From the NCBI GenBank assembly GCA_018136815.1, contig CM030934.1:5769987-5833986 (forward strand): a DNA stretch of 64,000 nt, given 5' to 3'. Of this stretch, positions 20,353-30,287 are shown piece after piece. The translations under genes were made by a program, and so were the position numbers. Source of the DNA: Isochrysis galbana. Lineage: Eukaryota > Haptophyta > Isochrysidales > Isochrysidaceae. Numbering within the stretch: position 1 is the stretch's first letter; every line of letters starts with the position of its first letter. Below the pieces are notes generated by a model. It was given only the letters and a program-made list of their open reading frames with translations, did not search any database and was not told the DNA's origin.

Positions 20353-23118
20353 ATGCGCTCTCTCGCGCTCGCGCTGCTGCTGCTCGCGCGAGCACACGCG
20401 ATCGAGCAGCGGTATCCGTCGCACGAGCACTATTCAGACACCGTCGGCATGGTCAACTTCCAAGGAGACGAGCCCTGCCTCTCCAAGCCAAAGGTGGTCG
20501 CCGTCTCGTCGCTCCCTGAGGTGAGAGAGAAAAAGGGAGACAGGGAAGGGGGAATTGCGGCAGAGGCCTCTTGTGCAGGGCGGAGGGTGACGGAAGAGAG
20601 AGAGCCGTGTGCGTGCCGCACACTCCTCGTCCTGACACACGCCCCGCCGCCACATGTTGCGCAGATGAGCGCCATCGTCTCTCGGCACAAGTCGGTCAAG
20701 GCGGTCGGCGCGGGCATGTCGTGGTCACGGAACCAGATCGGCTGCGCGGCATCCGGAGGTGCAAACATCATCACGGCCGGTCTATGCGAGAAGCCCGAGC
20801 TCACTGCGACGATGCCTTTCTACCTCGCGCCGCCCTTGGGGACGGCGCGCATAGAGACGGCCGACATCCGTGTTGATGAAGCCGGGTTGACGGTGACGGT
20901 CATGTCATGCGTCACCATCCAGGCGCTCCTCGAGTTCTTGGCTGCTTATCGAACAAAAAATGCACCGGGTGGCTACATGCTGCCTTACCCCTCGACTTCG
21001 TTTGCCGGGCAGACCGTCGGAGGCGCCGTGAGCACGGCGACGTATGGCGCATCACTCGTCCATGGCAGCTGGTCAGCCAAGGTGCTCGAGATCTCCTACA
21101 TGAATGCCAAGGGCGAGCTTGTCCGTGGCATCACGGCGGCCACCCAGCCCCTCCTCTTTAAGGCTCTCAAGACCTCGGGTGGTCGGCTGGGCGTGGTGAT
21201 TGATGTCAAGCTAGCCATCGAGAGGCAGCGTTCCGTGGAGCTCCGCCATGAGCAAGACCTCGACATGGGCCTCTTTTTGAGGGAGGTCCGACAAACGGCT
21301 CAGCACGTCAAGGTGGCGATGGGCTTGCGCGACCCGCCCGCGTCATGCGAGGGGCAGCTCCCATGCGCGCAGTACGACCAGAATTTGAGGGCCGTGAGCA
21401 ACCAGCTTCACGCGGCATCGCTCGAGAAGGCCAATGTCCGCCTCATCGTCGAAGAGGGCCGGCCCCCTAGCATCTCAATGTCGATAGCCACGCTCGGTCA
21501 GGAGGGCAGCTTCGAGCCTCAGGCAAACCCCAACGAGGCGCGCAAGGAGAGGAACCGACTGGATTGGCTCGCGTACCTCGAGGGCACCTTCTTCGCTAGC
21601 CCGAACGCGGCGCACACATGGGCCGACGCGCTCAAGCAGAGCCCGCTCGCAGGCGCACACTTGTGGAAGCGGTTGGCCAATCCGGATGGCGACTCGCCCA
21701 ACATGTGGTACGCGGACCCGAAATCATGCCTCAGTGAGTCTTCGGCACGCACTGACCTACCCGTGCTGGCTACGCTTCTTCAATCAAACATCGATTACCT
21801 TGACCGCATCGAGCAGTCCCCGGAGATGTACCACCGGTGGACCGACCTGATAAAGGGCAGTGCATGCTATAACACAACGTCGCTTGGCGTGACCTACGAC
21901 AAAGCCGCCGACTGCCTCGTTGCCCTCACGCCAGTCTTGCACCACCTTCTCAACGACCACCGCAAAAAGGTGACCATTAGGCTGCGATTCACGGGTGTCG
22001 ACGACAGCTTCATCTCTCCTATGGGTCGGACGCCACGTATGTGGTTCGAGATGGACACGTTCCACGGGGAGGACATCCCGAGTGACATGATCGAGGTGCT
22101 CCGTGGAGAGCGGTGCAGTGCATCCCTCTCCTGGAGCGCCCATGGTCTGGGTGGCTCGTGGGTCGACCCCAAAGCCCCTCGTAACAGTACGGTGGAGCAG
22201 CTGGGGCCTGACTGGTGCAGCTTCGGCTGTGTGGCGATGCAGCACGACCCCACTGGCAAGTTTGAGGGCCATGGATGGGCGCGCGAGACGTGGACGTTCT
22301 CCGCTTACGACCCGATCTCACACCGCATCATCAACGGTGAGGCCTTCCAGGAGCATTGCTGCACCACGCCAGAGGACGGCTCCGAGTCCTCATTCGACAC
22401 AAGTCGCTGCATCTGCGCAGCCAACATCCGAGAGGACAGCGAAAAGGCGCAGATGGCATGCCACTTGATGAAGAACGACGAATTCCGCGGCATGTATTGC
22501 CCTTTGCCCGGGGGGCTCAAGGATTGGACGCTCATGTCAGGGTGCGACTGGAAGGCCTTCAAAGACGCGCACCATGCGCTCGGCATTCCAACTGGAGCGA
22601 ATATGCCTGACGGATGCAACCGCGCCCCTCCGTCGCCGTCGCCGCCGCCGTTCGTCAAGCCGCCCCCGCCTGACCCGCCGATCCCTCCATCGCCACCGCC
22701 ACCGCCGCCACCAAATCCGTCCCCACCGCACCCGCAACCAGTGCTGGTTGCCAGCACCATCTTGAGCCAAAACCCTGAGCTTTCGGATGAGATCGACTTG
22801 CTGGATGAGCCGGAAGAGCACGCTTTGTCGCCCGTGCTGCGAGTGACGGCCATCCTCGTCTCCTTAGTGTTGGAGCTGCTCTGCTTGTGGCGTTTGTGGC
22901 TCTGCTTCTGCCCGAGAGCCAACGATGGCCATCTCAAGATAGCTGGGACGCCAGACGATGCCCTGGCTGAGTTGGAAGAAGCTGAGGAGGAGGAGGAGGA
23001 GGAGTATCATGACGAGGAGTACGATGAAGAGTATGTAGAAGAGGAGGAAGGGCAGCAGTACTCGCATGGTCAACGCACACACAACGACAAGGATCCGGGC
23101 GAGACGGTGCTCGATTGA
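20353..23118 (+). CDS. Secreted/membrane lactone-oxidase-like FAD protein with proline-rich hinge and acidic tail
   Basis: Exons 20353-20520 and 20665-23118 give 873 residues. A signal peptide (residues 1-16, leucine-rich) leads into an FAD-binding-4 domain. The 'KAVGAGMSWS' loop (residues 68-77) corresponds to the GSGHSW loop of aldonolactone oxidases, and 'GQTVGGAVSTATYG' follows. The residue that carries covalent FAD as histidine in many family members is Met74 here, suggesting non-covalent FAD, as in plant galactonolactone dehydrogenase. A cysteine-rich region (~655-700), a Pro-rich hinge (~708-750), one membrane helix (~780-806) and a Glu/Asp/Tyr tail (~825-860) complete it. The likely topology is catalytic domain outside or lumenal, tail cytosolic. 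The substrate is unknown; an ascorbate-type lactone or another sugar is possible. The 144-nt intron is a multiple of three without stops. Confidence 0.82.
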   Translation: MRSLALALLLLARAHAIEQRYPSHEHYSDTVGMVNFQGDEPCLSKPKVVAVSSLPEVREKKGDREGGIAAEASCAGRRVTEEREPCACRTLLVLTHAPPPHVAQMSAIVSRHKSVKAVGAGMSWSRNQIGCAASGGANIITAGLCEKPELTATMPFYLAPPLGTARIETADIRVDEAGLTVTVMSCVTIQALLEFLAAYRTKNAPGGYMLPYPSTSFAGQTVGGAVSTATYGASLVHGSWSAKVLEISYMNAKGELVRGITAATQPLLFKALKTSGGRLGVVIDVKLAIERQRSVELRHEQDLDMGLFLREVRQTAQHVKVAMGLRDPPASCEGQLPCAQYDQNLRAVSNQLHAASLEKANVRLIVEEGRPPSISMSIATLGQEGSFEPQANPNEARKERNRLDWLAYLEGTFFASPNAAHTWADALKQSPLAGAHLWKRLANPDGDSPNMWYADPKSCLSESSARTDLPVLATLLQSNIDYLDRIEQSPEMYHRWTDLIKGSACYNTTSLGVTYDKAADCLVALTPVLHHLLNDHRKKVTIRLRFTGVDDSFISPMGRTPRMWFEMDTFHGEDIPSDMIEVLRGERCSASLSWSAHGLGGSWVDPKAPRNSTVEQLGPDWCSFGCVAMQHDPTGKFEGHGWARETWTFSAYDPISHRIINGEAFQEHCCTTPEDGSESSFDTSRCICAANIREDSEKAQMACHLMKNDEFRGMYCPLPGGLKDWTLMSGCDWKAFKDAHHALGIPTGANMPDGCNRAPPSPSPPPFVKPPPPDPPIPPSPPPPPPPNPSPPHPQPVLVASTILSQNPELSDEIDLLDEPEEHALSPVLRVTAILVSLVLELLCLWRLWLCFCPRANDGHLKIAGTPDDALAELEEAEEEEEEEYHDEEYDEEYVEEEEGQQYSHGQRTHNDKDPGETVLD

Positions 23119-23817
23119 AACCGGCAGGCTCGACCATTGGGTGGCCACCGCCGCCTTGAGTGAGCAACATTCGCAGCCACCTGTCGCCTGTGGCGATCAC
23201 ACTAGATGATTGCTATTCTAATGAATTGATCCATCTGGGCACGGCAGTTGCAGCGCGGGTTGCTTTGGCGGCGCGTATGATCTTGCCGTTCCAAGGCCGT
23301 GTCCATCATCTATCTGGCGCACACGACGGGCAGAACACACGACCAAATAAGCCCTCGACTTGGAGGGAAGTGATCGAAGGTGAGGCCGTGGATTACCTGA
23401 ACGAGGCCGTGCGGCAATTGTTGATCACTCTCACTAAGCTTTCTTCGAGGATGACTTAATTCGTGCGAGCTGTTCACATGTCGCACATGTAGCGAAATCG
23501 CTCCACGATAAGTTGCACGCGAGTACAGGAGTATGTGCGCGCACACCATCCGCCATCGCAGTTTTGCTCGACGACTCTGTGTGACTTTGCGTGGCCCGGC
23601 ACCGTGTCTATCTATGTACGTGAATGTGCGTGTTGCATGTTGGGTTGCGATGGCAGGGGTGGATGTGCGTGCGCCCACGACGCAACAAAGCTGCATGATG
23701 GCGTGTCTGGTATGTTTGAAGTGTTGTCCAAGATCCAAGATCCGGGTATTTTGTCTTTATACACTATGTGATATTATTTGTGTCTGAGTCTACAACCATT
23801 ATTATGTACACCTATCA
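23119..23817. other. Intergenic region downstream of the flavoprotein gene
   Basis: About 0.7 kb with no recognisable gene. Minus-strand frame 23310-23738 has no motifs. The last bases, starting at 23818, form the left target-site duplication of the following retroposon. Confidence 0.45.
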
Positions 23818-25573
23818 TTGAAACGATAGGGTCAACTAAGTTTATACTTGGTTCGCCCATGGGGGGGCACGAGCCCCCCTCTCTCTCCACCCCTCCCCTG
23901 CCGTTGGGGAGGAACCACCCATCCTCCTGGCATGCCTGATGGCTTGCCAGGAGGCCACTGCCCTGCTGACCCACTCTCCTACGGACAGGCTCGCCTGATT
24001 CGCTCGTCCTGGCCCCTCGTGGCCAGCCCATCTGACGAATTGTGATGGCCCTTAGGGCCTGAGGGCAATGAGGAAGGGGCAAAGCCGGCGGCAGGCGCGG
24101 CGAGGGAGACGACTTCGGAGGTGCTGACGGGCTGAAGCCCGTCAGCAGAGGAAGGCGGGCAGGCGGGCTTGAGCGAGGGCGAGGACGGCGGCGAAAGCGA
24201 CATTGAGCGAGTAGCGAGAGGCGAGGGCGAGTGAGAGGAGGGCTGTGGTGGCAGGGGCTGGTGAGGCGAGGCGAGATTGTAAGGTCTGAGTGTTACGAGA
24301 GCGAGAGCGACGAGAACGGGAGCGACGGATGACGACTGACGACAGGACGACGGACAGAGACACCCAGGAAAACACCCCGACTCTCGCCCCACGACTTTCT
24401 CACATAACTCGACTGAAATCAAACCCAAACACTCCGATCAGACAACGACGGACGACGATCAAAGGGCGATCTGTCGGCGATCTTGTCTGGAACGGGAATC
24501 GCACCATAACGGAATCGAGGGGCAATCTTGCCGCACAGGATTCCAAGAGACTTACCAAATAAGACGAAAGAAGTGCGGTGTGCCTAAGGGGGAGATGCGA
24601 TGAGATTGCAAATTAAACCTGATTGCCCCCAGAAGTAGATAAAGAACCGCGGAGAAGATAGCGAATTAAACCTAGTTGCGAGGCGCCTGGGAGGAAGAGA
24701 GGTGGGGAAACTTCCCTTCTCTTTCGAGAGAAAGAGAGAGAGCGCTCCACAACCCCCGATCCCATGCATCCAAGCGAAGCTTTTGACCGAGAACGAGAGA
24801 AAGCAGAGAATTATAACGATAAATACCGAACGACGAAGAGAAGCCTAACGAGTGTCGATTCGCGAATGCGACACCCCCCTGCCAGGATCGAGCGTCCCGC
24901 GAGGAAAGAACAGAACCTAACGGATAGCGGAGAGCTCCAAACAAGCCGCGAGAAAGGCGGAAGAGCAATCCTGAACGGGACCGAATGAGCCAAGAGCGAA
25001 GAGCGAATAAAACCGAAGAGCGAATGAAACAATAAATCTGAAGAGCGAATGAAACAATAAATCCGAATGGATGGAGAGCCGCGCGCCCAACGCCGAACCA
25101 AGACGGAAGACGTGATGAGCGACGCACCGAGAAGTTACGAATTACGAACAACGGTCGCCAGCAGGCAGCTGCTGGCCTGTCGCAGGCACGCCATCGCGCG
25201 TGCCGCAGGAGAGAGGAGAGAGAGCGCGGAGAAGGGGGTGGGCTGAGCGAGAGCTCCGCCCACCGAAAAATAGGTAAGTCCCGCACCTGTTTACAGGATA
25301 ACGTCGGGACTGAGGACGCCGCCAGCCCGGTAGGCGTAGGAGGAAGGAGGGAACGGATCACCGGGGGGGGGCGCGGGCCACCGGACCATATCTAAGCCCT
25401 TTTCCCCTATCCCCCTAGTAGTGTACGGGGGGAGTCGCCTGATGGTGGGGGGGAAAGGGCCGGGGGAGTGGGGGTGTAGAAAGTTTTCCTACGTGAGTAG
25501 AAAGTAGAGGGTCCACGGCCGCGTGTGCGGTGAGACTATTAAGAAGTTTAGTTTAGTTGAAACGATAGGGTCA
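23818..25573 (+). mobile_element. Non-autonomous retroposon (family A, full copy 1) with 17-bp target-site duplication
   Basis: The identical 17-mer TTGAAACGATAGGGTCA occurs at 23818-23834 and 25557-25573, bracketing about 1.72 kb. The insert begins ACTAAGTTTATACTTGG and ends with a short (GTTTA)-type tail, ...AAGTTTAGTTTAG. Its first ~200 bp and last ~400 bp are shared, inverted, with the copy at 58.0-58.8 kb. There is no credible ORF; the long minus-strand frame at 24672-25361 is Ser/Arg/Leu composition bias. Many perfect hairpins are visible. At about 24119-24143, GCTGACGGGCT pairs with AGCCCGTCAGC, and at about 25156-25176 GCCAGCAG pairs with CTGCTGGC. The variable tail and long duplication fit target-primed retrotransposition by a partner LINE. 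Confidence 0.8.
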
Positions 25574-26336
25574 TGGAGCGCGCGCCGCCTCCCTCCCTCG
25601 CCACTGCCGCCCTCGCTGAGATCGACGATCTTTTGATGGACACGCCGCTGTCGCCGAAGCGACCGCGCCCAAACGACACGCCCAGCCAAGTGGGCACAGA
25701 AGCCACCTCACCACACCCCTGCATCACCGCGAACAGCGCACGAACAGCACACATGGAAATAGCCATGCTGGTCCACTGGACCCATCTCACCCTCTCACCC
25801 TCCACAGCGACACCCACCACACCCCACCAGCTGGACGATCCAATAGGGAAGGCCTCCGGGCCTGGCCCCTACACTGCCGCGGCACCGCCCTCGTGCTTGT
25901 GCACGAGGGGCCGGCCCGGCGCCATCAGAAGCCCAGCCCCTTTGAGGGCTGCAACCGGTCGCACGCTCGCACGCCGAGGACGCTGCTGCGACGGTGGAGC
26001 GGCAGGGAGGGGATGCGGGCCGAGGGGGCCAGAACCTTTCATCGTTCATCCTAGTAGGCTCTGATCGGTCTATGGCCCTGAGGCTCCGCCCTTCCTCCCT
26101 CTGCCATCTGCGGCGGCATCTCTTGCCGCGCTTCCGCAACCCACAGCGCCCTCATCCGGGGACCACACCTGTACGTCCAGGTGGCCGCGAGCCAGCGAGC
26201 CACCACCCGCCACGCGCACAGTAGACAGTAGAGCAACGAGCAGCCCAACATCAACACCCACACAGCGTCCGCACACCACAGCACACACGGCAGCACAGCC
26301 AACACACACAGGAACAAGAACAAGAACAACCATCCC
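25574..26336. other. Region with an unassigned open frame
   Basis: A plus-strand frame starts with ATG inside the right duplication (25573) and runs to 26064 (163 residues). It begins acidic and Pro-rich ('EIDDLLMDTPLSPKRPRPND') and then becomes low complexity. It might be the remains of a gene or element interrupted by the retroposon, but no family is recognised. The CA-rich stretch at 26220-26330 holds nothing else. Confidence 0.35.
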
Positions 26337-26440
26337 CATCCGGGTGGGATATGCGTATATGGTATTCGGTGGGGTCCCCCATCCGGATGGATCGTCGAAA
26401 ACGGGCACGCAGCGCGCCCGGCATCGGTTCGAAGTTGGGC
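26337..26440 (+). repeat. Family B repeat, direct copy 1 of a ~103-bp unit
   Basis: This segment is repeated almost exactly at 26545-26646. Both begin ATCCGGGTGGGA and contain CCCATCCGGATGGATCGTCG and the GGCATCGGTTCGAAGTTG core. Only a few differences occur between them (for example ATATGCGTATATGG versus ACATGCGTATTTGG). The core also appears near 3095-3140. Confidence 0.85.
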
Positions 26441-26544
26441 TCTCCGGGCCTCCCTCGGTGACGGCTCAACGTTCAATGGGCTCGGCGGATGGGTGATTTC
26501 GACGAGGGTTCGTTCGGCGCGCGGCCTGCCCGATTGGCGTGACC

Positions 26545-26720
26545 ATCCGGGTGGGACATGCGTATTTGGTATCCGGTGGGGTCCCCCATCCGGATGGATC
26601 GTCGAAAACGGGCACGCAGCGCGCCCGGCATCGGTTCGAAGTTGAGCTTTTCAAGCTTTTAGCTTTTGCGATTTTAGCGTCTTTTGTCAGTTTTCGATTA
26701 CGTTTTGTTGTGGGGGCCCA
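26545..26720 (+). repeat. Family B repeat, direct copy 2 with 3' extension
   Basis: Second copy of the 103-bp unit, followed by 'TTTGCGATTTTAGCGTC', which resembles 3152-3170 in copy 1 of the family. The two direct copies are spaced about 207 bp apart start to start. Confidence 0.75.
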
Positions 26721-26856
26721 CGGGGGGGGTCCGGGTCCTAATGGGCCCCGGATATGTGCTAGTTGGGTGTATTGGGAACTTTCTACCGAAAAAAATCCTC
26801 ATCCTCAAATTTCCTCAATTCTGATATGGTCATTTTACACCCCTAATAAAAAACAC

Positions 26857-27137
26857 TGTTTGACCGCCCTAGCAGGCGCGCGTCGCACAGCTCGACCTGT
26901 GGCCTGTGGTGCACTTTTGTGGTCGACGTCAATTTCGCACGAGCGCGAACACGTTTTTGGGTCTGTGTGTTGAATGGCGTCGAAAATGTGCATATTCCAT
27001 ATTTCTTATAAGATTCTGTCGAATATACCCACATTTCCAGTGTAATACCAATACCCTAAAAATCGCGTGATAAAACCTCAATCTTGACTTAGTGAATTTT
27101 CATCCTTAGAAATTAAAAGGCGTGTTTGACCGCCCTA
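26857..27137. mobile_element. Short (~250 bp) insertion flanked by a 15-bp duplication
   Basis: TGTTTGACCGCCCTA is found at 26857-26871 and again at 27123-27137, bracketing about 250 bp. The insert is AT-richer than its surroundings towards the right and ends TTAGAAATTAAAAGGCG just before the second repeat. It has no ORF. Size and long direct repeat suggest a SINE-like retroposon. No tRNA-like promoter boxes were convincing, so the class is uncertain. Confidence 0.6.
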
Positions 27138-27342
27138 ATGAGGGGCTTGGACGAGCGAACCAGGCGAGCCTGTGGGGAAGAGAGTGGGAGTGGGTCAGCA
27201 GGGCAGTCTCCTCCTGGCAAGCCATCAGGCATGCCAGGAGCCAGGAGGATGGGTGGTTCCTCCCCCACGGCAGGGGAGGAGTGGAGAGAGAGGGGGCTCG
27301 TGCCCCCCCATGGGCGAACCAAGTATAAACTTAGTTGAGGGG
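27138..27342 (-). mobile_element. Truncated family A retroposon copy
   Basis: About 200 bp matching the 5' part of the family A element on the minus strand: GGCGAGCCTGTGGGG, GGCAAGCCATCAGGC, GGATGGGTGGTTCCTCCCCCA, then GGCGAACCAAGTATAAACTTAGTTG at the outer end. A short TGAGGGG repeat at 27139-27145 and 27336-27342 may be its target-site duplication. It sits directly beside the 250-bp insertion. Confidence 0.75.
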
Positions 27343-28315
27343 TAGAGACCCCTAAGAGACAAGTAACAAGACAGCTTTCGCCACTCACCCCCCCGTCTCT
27401 AATCTGCCACAATGCTGCCAAAAAACACGGAGGGATGGGGCGTGTGGTTGTGGTTGTGGTTCGAATGATTTAATTCTAACATTTCGAGGCCCCCCCCGGG
27501 AATGGGGACCATCTATGGAAACCAACAACGGGGCAGCCGGGGGACGATCCTTGGAACGAGAAGTGGGGGGGGGGGGGGGCGTCTGAACGCTTCATTCGCC
27601 GTTCTCTTCTAAGCTTAGACAATTTAGCCCTCCTCAAAGCACTCATCCAAAGACTTCCATATTCCATCGGGCTGCGAGCCCGATGTGTGGGACGCCCCCC
27701 CCCCCCCCCCCCGGGTCACCTCCCTCCTCCGTTCGTTTGGAGTACAGATTAAAGTATGTGTGAGCACGCATCTCCAGCACACATCCCCTTCTGGTCGAGC
27801 GCAAGCAAGACTTCTCTGGGAGTGGAGACTCTCTATCTAGGAGTACTCTACCCGTGTACATTGCACATTTCATTTTCATCCTCGTGGTCCACTTGGACAG
27901 GTTTCGATGTGGGTGGCGTCGAGGAGGAGAGGAAAAAGAGAGCGAGGGAGAGGATGACAGAGCTATGAGTGAGCGAGAGAGAGAGGTGCTCTACGGAGAG
28001 GGAGAAGAGACAAAGAGAAGAGAAAAGCACAGAGAAGAGAAGAAAGACGACCCGCCCGCCTCTGAGACGGAAGAGAGAAGACTGAGGGAAAAAGGAAGTG
28101 TACTTTACAGAGTACCTCTACTCCGGAAGTACTACTCCCAGAGCGAGAAAGTCAGAGGGAAGGAAGTAAAACGAAGGGAAGAGGCCGGGGAAGGAGAGCA
28201 GAGCGAGAGCGCGGCCGCCGGCGGACGGTGAGTGTGTGTGCGTGGGTACGGACACGGACACTCCCTCCTCTCTCCCTGGCTCCCCTTGTCGTTTGGGTGT
28301 GGACGTGGCGGGCAG
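27343..28315. promoter_or_regulatory. Upstream region of the P5C dehydrogenase gene
   Basis: Nearly 1 kb without a gene. It has a G15 run (about 27566-27580) and a C18 run (about 27696-27713) that could pair. A purine-rich GAGA stretch follows at about 27920-28210, which differs from the pyrimidine leaders of most other genes here. The transcription start is not evident. Confidence 0.4.
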
Positions 28316-30287
28316 ATGCTTGTCTCCCCATGCTCCCCGCGCGCGCGCATGCTCGCGCCCGCCCGCCGTATGCTCTCCGTCCCATCATGGGCCAGCGTCG
28401 ACCCACGAGCGATGAGTGCCACCGCTCCGGCGATTGGCCGCAACCTGGTGGGCGGGCGCTGGTTCGAAGCGGAGCGGACGATGGAGCTTCCCGATCCGCT
28501 ACACGGTGGGACTATGATGCGCGTGCCCCACACCGCCGCCCATGAGGTTGGCGAGTACATCGAGCGCATGAAGAACTGCCCGCGCTCGGGCCTCCACAAC
28601 CCGATCAAGAACCCTGAGAGGTACAACATGCTTGGCGCCCTGATGGCGGAGGCGGCGCAGGAGATGCGAAAGCCAGAGGTTCTCGACTTTTACGCCAGGC
28701 TTATCCAGCGCGTCGTGCCCAAGTCGATGCCCCAATGCGTCGGTGAGCCCACCGTGACTCGTAAGTTCATGGAGAACTACTCATGTGACCAAGTCCGCTT
28801 CCTTGCCAACTCGTTTGGAGTGCCTGGTGATCATAGGGGGCAGGTCTCGATGGGGATGCGGTTCCCGTATGGCGGCGTGGCCGTCATTACGCCCTTCAAC
28901 TTCCCGCTCGAGATTCCGTCTCTGCAGACCCTCTCGGCTCTCTTCATGGGCAACCAGCCGCTTACGAAGGTGCGCTTCCGCCGCAGCTTGCGCGGGAACA
29001 TCCGTGTATTCGGCGCGAGCCCTGTTCGCTAAGGACACTCACCACCCGCGCGACTGGTCGCAGGTCGATTGGAAGGTGGCCATTGTGATGGAGCAGTTTA
29101 TCCGCATGCTCCACCACTGTGGCCTCCCAAAGACAGACATCGACTTCCTGTACTCGGATGGCCCCATCATGAACGAGATCCTCATCAAGGGCGAGTGCAA
29201 AATGACCCTTTTCACGGGATCTCAGGCGGTGGCGGATAAGCTCGCCGTCGATTTGAAGGGGCGGGTCAAGTTAGAAGACGCCGGGTTCGATTGGAAAGTG
29301 CGAGAAAAGCTTGCCTCCCCCCCATGTTGCGGATTTTCGCATTGGGCGCTTCGGTAGTGTGATGAGCTCACTCCCAACGACGCCTTCATGCCCCGTCATC
29401 TGTAGGTGCTGGGCCCCGACCCCGCCGAAGTCGACTACGTCATCTGGCAGGCAGACCAAGATGCCTACGCCTTCTCGGGTCAGAAGTGCTCCGCGCAGTC
29501 GATGCTTGTTGCCCATGAGAACTGGATGAAGTTGGGGATCATCGACAGACTCAAGGCGCAGGCGGCTAAGCGCTCGCTCGCCGATCTGACGTGCTCCCCC
29601 GTGCTATCCTGGTCGACCCCGCGAATCCTCGCGCACATTGAGGCGTGCCTCAAGCTGCCGGGTGCCGAGCTCGCCTTTGGTGGGTCCCCCCTCACGGGGC
29701 ACTCCATCCCCGACTGCTACGGAGCCGTTGAGCCAACGGCGGTATACGTCCCCATTGAGACCATCATGGCGTCCGACGACAACTTTGCGCTCGCAACGAC
29801 CGAGCTTTTCGGACCCTTCCAAATCATCACCAGTTACAAGGAGAATCAGCTGCCTCTCGTCCTCCAGATGCTCAACCGCATGAAAAATCATCTCACCGCA
29901 GGCGTCGTCTCGAACGACCCGCATGTGCGGCACTCCCCGTCCGGACCGCTGCCGCCCTAACAGTTGCTGCTTCCTCACACTGCCGCTGCCGCCCCAACGG
30001 TTGGCTTGTCTTGCTGCTTGCTCGCACTTCTTCCCCTACTCACACCCCACCTCGCTGCTCAGTTCATCGACGAAGTTCTTGGAAACACCATCAGCGGCAC
30101 GACTTACGCCGGGATCCGCGCGCGCACCACTGCGGCACCACAGCAGCACTGGTTCGGCCCATCGGGAGATCCGCGCGCCGGCGGCATCCACACCGCTGAT
30201 GCGATCAAGCTCTGCTGGTCTTCCCACCGCGAGGTCATCTACGACCACGGCCCGGTCGCCAGCGAGTGGGTGGGCAAGACCTCGTGA
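28316..30287 (+). CDS. Delta-1-pyrroline-5-carboxylate dehydrogenase, ALDH12 type (4 exons)
   Basis: Exons 28316-28969, 29064-29297, 29406-29924 and 30063-30287 give 543 residues. All introns (94, 108, 138 nt) are GT-AG in phase 0, with GTGCG donors. The N-terminal ~35 residues, with repeated Met and Arg and no acidic residue, look like a mitochondrial presequence. The body follows plant ALDH12A1: 'PYGGVAVITPFNFPLEIP', 'VDWKVAIVMEQF', the 'FTGSQAVADKL' nucleotide-binding turn, 'SGQKCSAQS' with catalytic Cys324, 'TTELFGPFQI' and the closing 'GNTISGTTYAG...HWFGP.GDPR' block. The enzyme oxidises P5C (glutamate semialdehyde) to glutamate with NAD in mitochondrial proline and arginine catabolism. 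Start choice is by the ATG before the presequence; upstream frame lacks an ATG. Confidence 0.93.

Noticed and set aside
24672-25361. 229-residue minus-strand frame within the retroposon
   Set aside because: Ser/Arg/Leu-biased and not maintained in the other copy at 58 kb; the result of stop-poor GC sequence.
26410-26440. tRNA gene near GGTTCGA motifs
   Set aside because: No cloverleaf could be drawn and no A box is suitably placed; the motif belongs to a dispersed repeat.
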